Shown piece after piece: positions 5,002-5,801 of a stretch of 5,801 nt of DNA (positions are counted from its first letter, which is position 1; each line of letters begins with the position of its first letter). Under the pieces are notes generated by a model, which searched no databases, was not told the DNA's origin, and was given only the letters and a program-made list of their open reading frames with translations. A program made the translations under genes and the position numbers. Source of the DNA: JACVCK01 sp041940385 (GTDB lineage Bacteria; Planctomycetota; Phycisphaerae; Phycisphaerales; UBA1924); contig JBGTSD010000133.1 in NCBI GenBank assembly GCA_041940385.1, positions 1-5,801 of the forward strand, written 5' to 3'.

Positions 5002-5801
5002 GGGAAGGTCGTCGGGCGAGGGCGGCGCGACGCCGAGCAGCGCGCGCAAAAGCCGGTTCGCGAGGTCGTCGAGATCCGACAGGCGCTCTCTCAAATAGGG
5101 GTCAGCGGTCCTTTCGAGACGCGATCTTGTCTCATTTTGAACCTTCTCGACGGCCGCCTCGGCGGAAAGACCGCCCTCGACCGCGGCCTCCAGCCGGCGC
5201 AGCCAGCCTCCGTCATGGGCGACCATGCGGAACGCGAGCAGCACGTCGCGGTGCTCGCCGGGGCGGTTGAGATCGGCGACGCGGGAATGCGCGACCTGCG
5301 GCCCGTCCCCGGCGATCAGCTCGTCGATCTCGCTGCGGATGGTCTCCATCGCCGAGCGCAGCCGCTCGCGCTCGTGCTGCGCGTTCTCGGCGATCGGGTT
5401 GGCGACGACGATCTTAGGCTCGTGCAGCACGACCACGCCCATGGCCACGCCATCGGCCGCCGGCGTGCCGGCGAGCATCTGCGGCTGCATCCGCTGCGGG
5501 CTGCTCGGGGCGCGCTCCGGCAGCAGCGAGCCGGCCTCGACCATCTCCGCGATCACCGTCGCGATCAGCTCGAGCGCGTCGACCTCTTCCTCGTCATAGC
5601 GCCGCGGCGCCTGGTTCTGGACGACCAGAACCCCCAACATGTGGCCCTGTCGACGAATCGGGGCGCCAAGGAAGCTGCGGTAGATTTCCTCACCGATGCC
5701 GGGCACCAGGCGGAAACCCGGGGTGTTCGCCGCGTCGTCGGTATTGATCGTCTCGCCCGACTTGGCGATTCGACCGACCAGACCTTCGCCGAGCGCCAGG
5801 C
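4930..5801 (-). CDS. ptsP: PtsP-like enzyme I (GAF + EI N-terminal domain), truncated and fused to an antiporter tail; 5' end outside the window
   Basis: The frame is open to the window edge, so the true start lies beyond it; 289 residues are visible, numbered here from the first full codon (5799). Residues 1-87 are the end of a GAF domain (GEGLVGRIA, SFLGAPIRRQG, LGVLVVQNQ), and a GTG at 5706 is internal to it. Residues 109-255 match the N-terminal, HPr-interacting helical domain of enzyme I/PtsP (GTPAADGVAMG, AFRMVAHDGGW, DPYLRERLSDLDDLANRLL). PtsP normally continues from LPEGAIL into the phosphohistidine domain (GGxxSHxAI) and the PEP-binding barrel, several hundred residues. Here, after EGAILLA (267-273), the sequence becomes LFAAYTVWLMLSS, a membrane helix like the antiporter C-terminus, and stops. 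The product lacks every catalytic element of a PEP phosphotransferase, so it is likely non-functional or an assembly chimera. Identity of the N-terminal part is clear; biological reality of the whole is uncertain. Confidence 0.8.
   Translation of the reverse strand, partial: LALGEGLVGRIAKSGETINTDDAANTPGFRLVPGIGEEIYRSFLGAPIRRQGHMLGVLVVQNQAPRRYDEEEVDALELIATVIAEMVEAGSLLPERAPSSPQRMQPQMLAGTPAADGVAMGVVVLHEPKIVVANPIAENAQHERERLRSAMETIRSEIDELIAGDGPQVAHSRVADLNRPGEHRDVLLAFRMVAHDGGWLRRLEAAVEGGLSAEAAVEKVQNETRSRLERTADPYLRERLSDLDDLANRLLRALLGVAPPSPDDLPEGAILLALFAAYTVWLMLSSGGA

Noticed and set aside
5116..5137. GAGAC/GTCTC inverted repeat followed by ATTTT, as a plus-strand terminator
   Set aside because: Only a 5-bp stem with an 8-nt loop, within the ptsP coding region and with no plus-strand gene upstream to terminate. 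The minus-strand protein is normal family sequence here.

Overview
The window is GC-rich bacterial chromosome, densely packed with housekeeping genes. There is no sign of phage, transposon, CRISPR or RNA genes. The ClpS variant (VDRHGR and HAELKRDQIH in place of the proteobacterial pattern), the GAF-type PtsP and the isolated short phosphoglycerate-dehydrogenase-like gene together remind me of Planctomycetota, perhaps Phycisphaerae. That placement is inferred from memory of family patterns and is not proven.

Layout. 1-459 (+) is the C-terminal part of a protein resembling the tail of an M16-type peptidase, probably cut by the window edge. It meets head-on, with no spacer, a two-gene minus-strand unit: clpS (1407-1772) followed by a 316-residue D-2-hydroxyacid (3-phosphoglycerate-type) dehydrogenase (460-1410). 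The two overlap by GTGA. A 167-nt divergent region (1773-1939) carries a strong sigma70-type promoter and a structured leader for the HU-family gene (1940-2287, +). HU then runs 74 nt into the 3' end of trpE, which is encoded on the opposite strand (2214-3827, -). Upstream of trpE, in the same orientation, lies a complete CaCA-type Na+/Ca2+ antiporter (3865-4875, -). Upstream of that is a minus-strand reading frame (4930-5801, 5' end off the window) that begins as a PtsP-like GAF/enzyme-I protein and ends as the last transmembrane helix of a second, different antiporter.

The most notable object is this in-frame ptsP/antiporter chimera. The phosphohistidine and PEP-binding domains of PtsP are gone. 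The join falls in a short segment (EGAILLA) that is plausible sequence for both parents. Either a real deletion removed most of ptsP and most of a tandem antiporter paralogue, or an assembler joined two short similar stretches.

A second theme is non-coding structure directly before start codons. The antiporter ATG is abutted by a perfect 9-bp inverted repeat enclosing its Shine-Dalgarno. The trpE ATG is abutted by a 7-bp inverted repeat enclosing a TANNNT -10-like hexamer. The HU leader has two back-to-back hairpins plus a competing third pairing just before its Shine-Dalgarno. clpS and trpE lack Shine-Dalgarno sequences and have TANNNT 6-7 nt upstream of ATG, as leaderless genes do. Functionally the genes are unrelated housekeeping functions (proteolysis adaptor, serine-type oxidoreductase, nucleoid protein, tryptophan synthesis, cation transport, PTS-type regulation), so no single novel pathway is evident.
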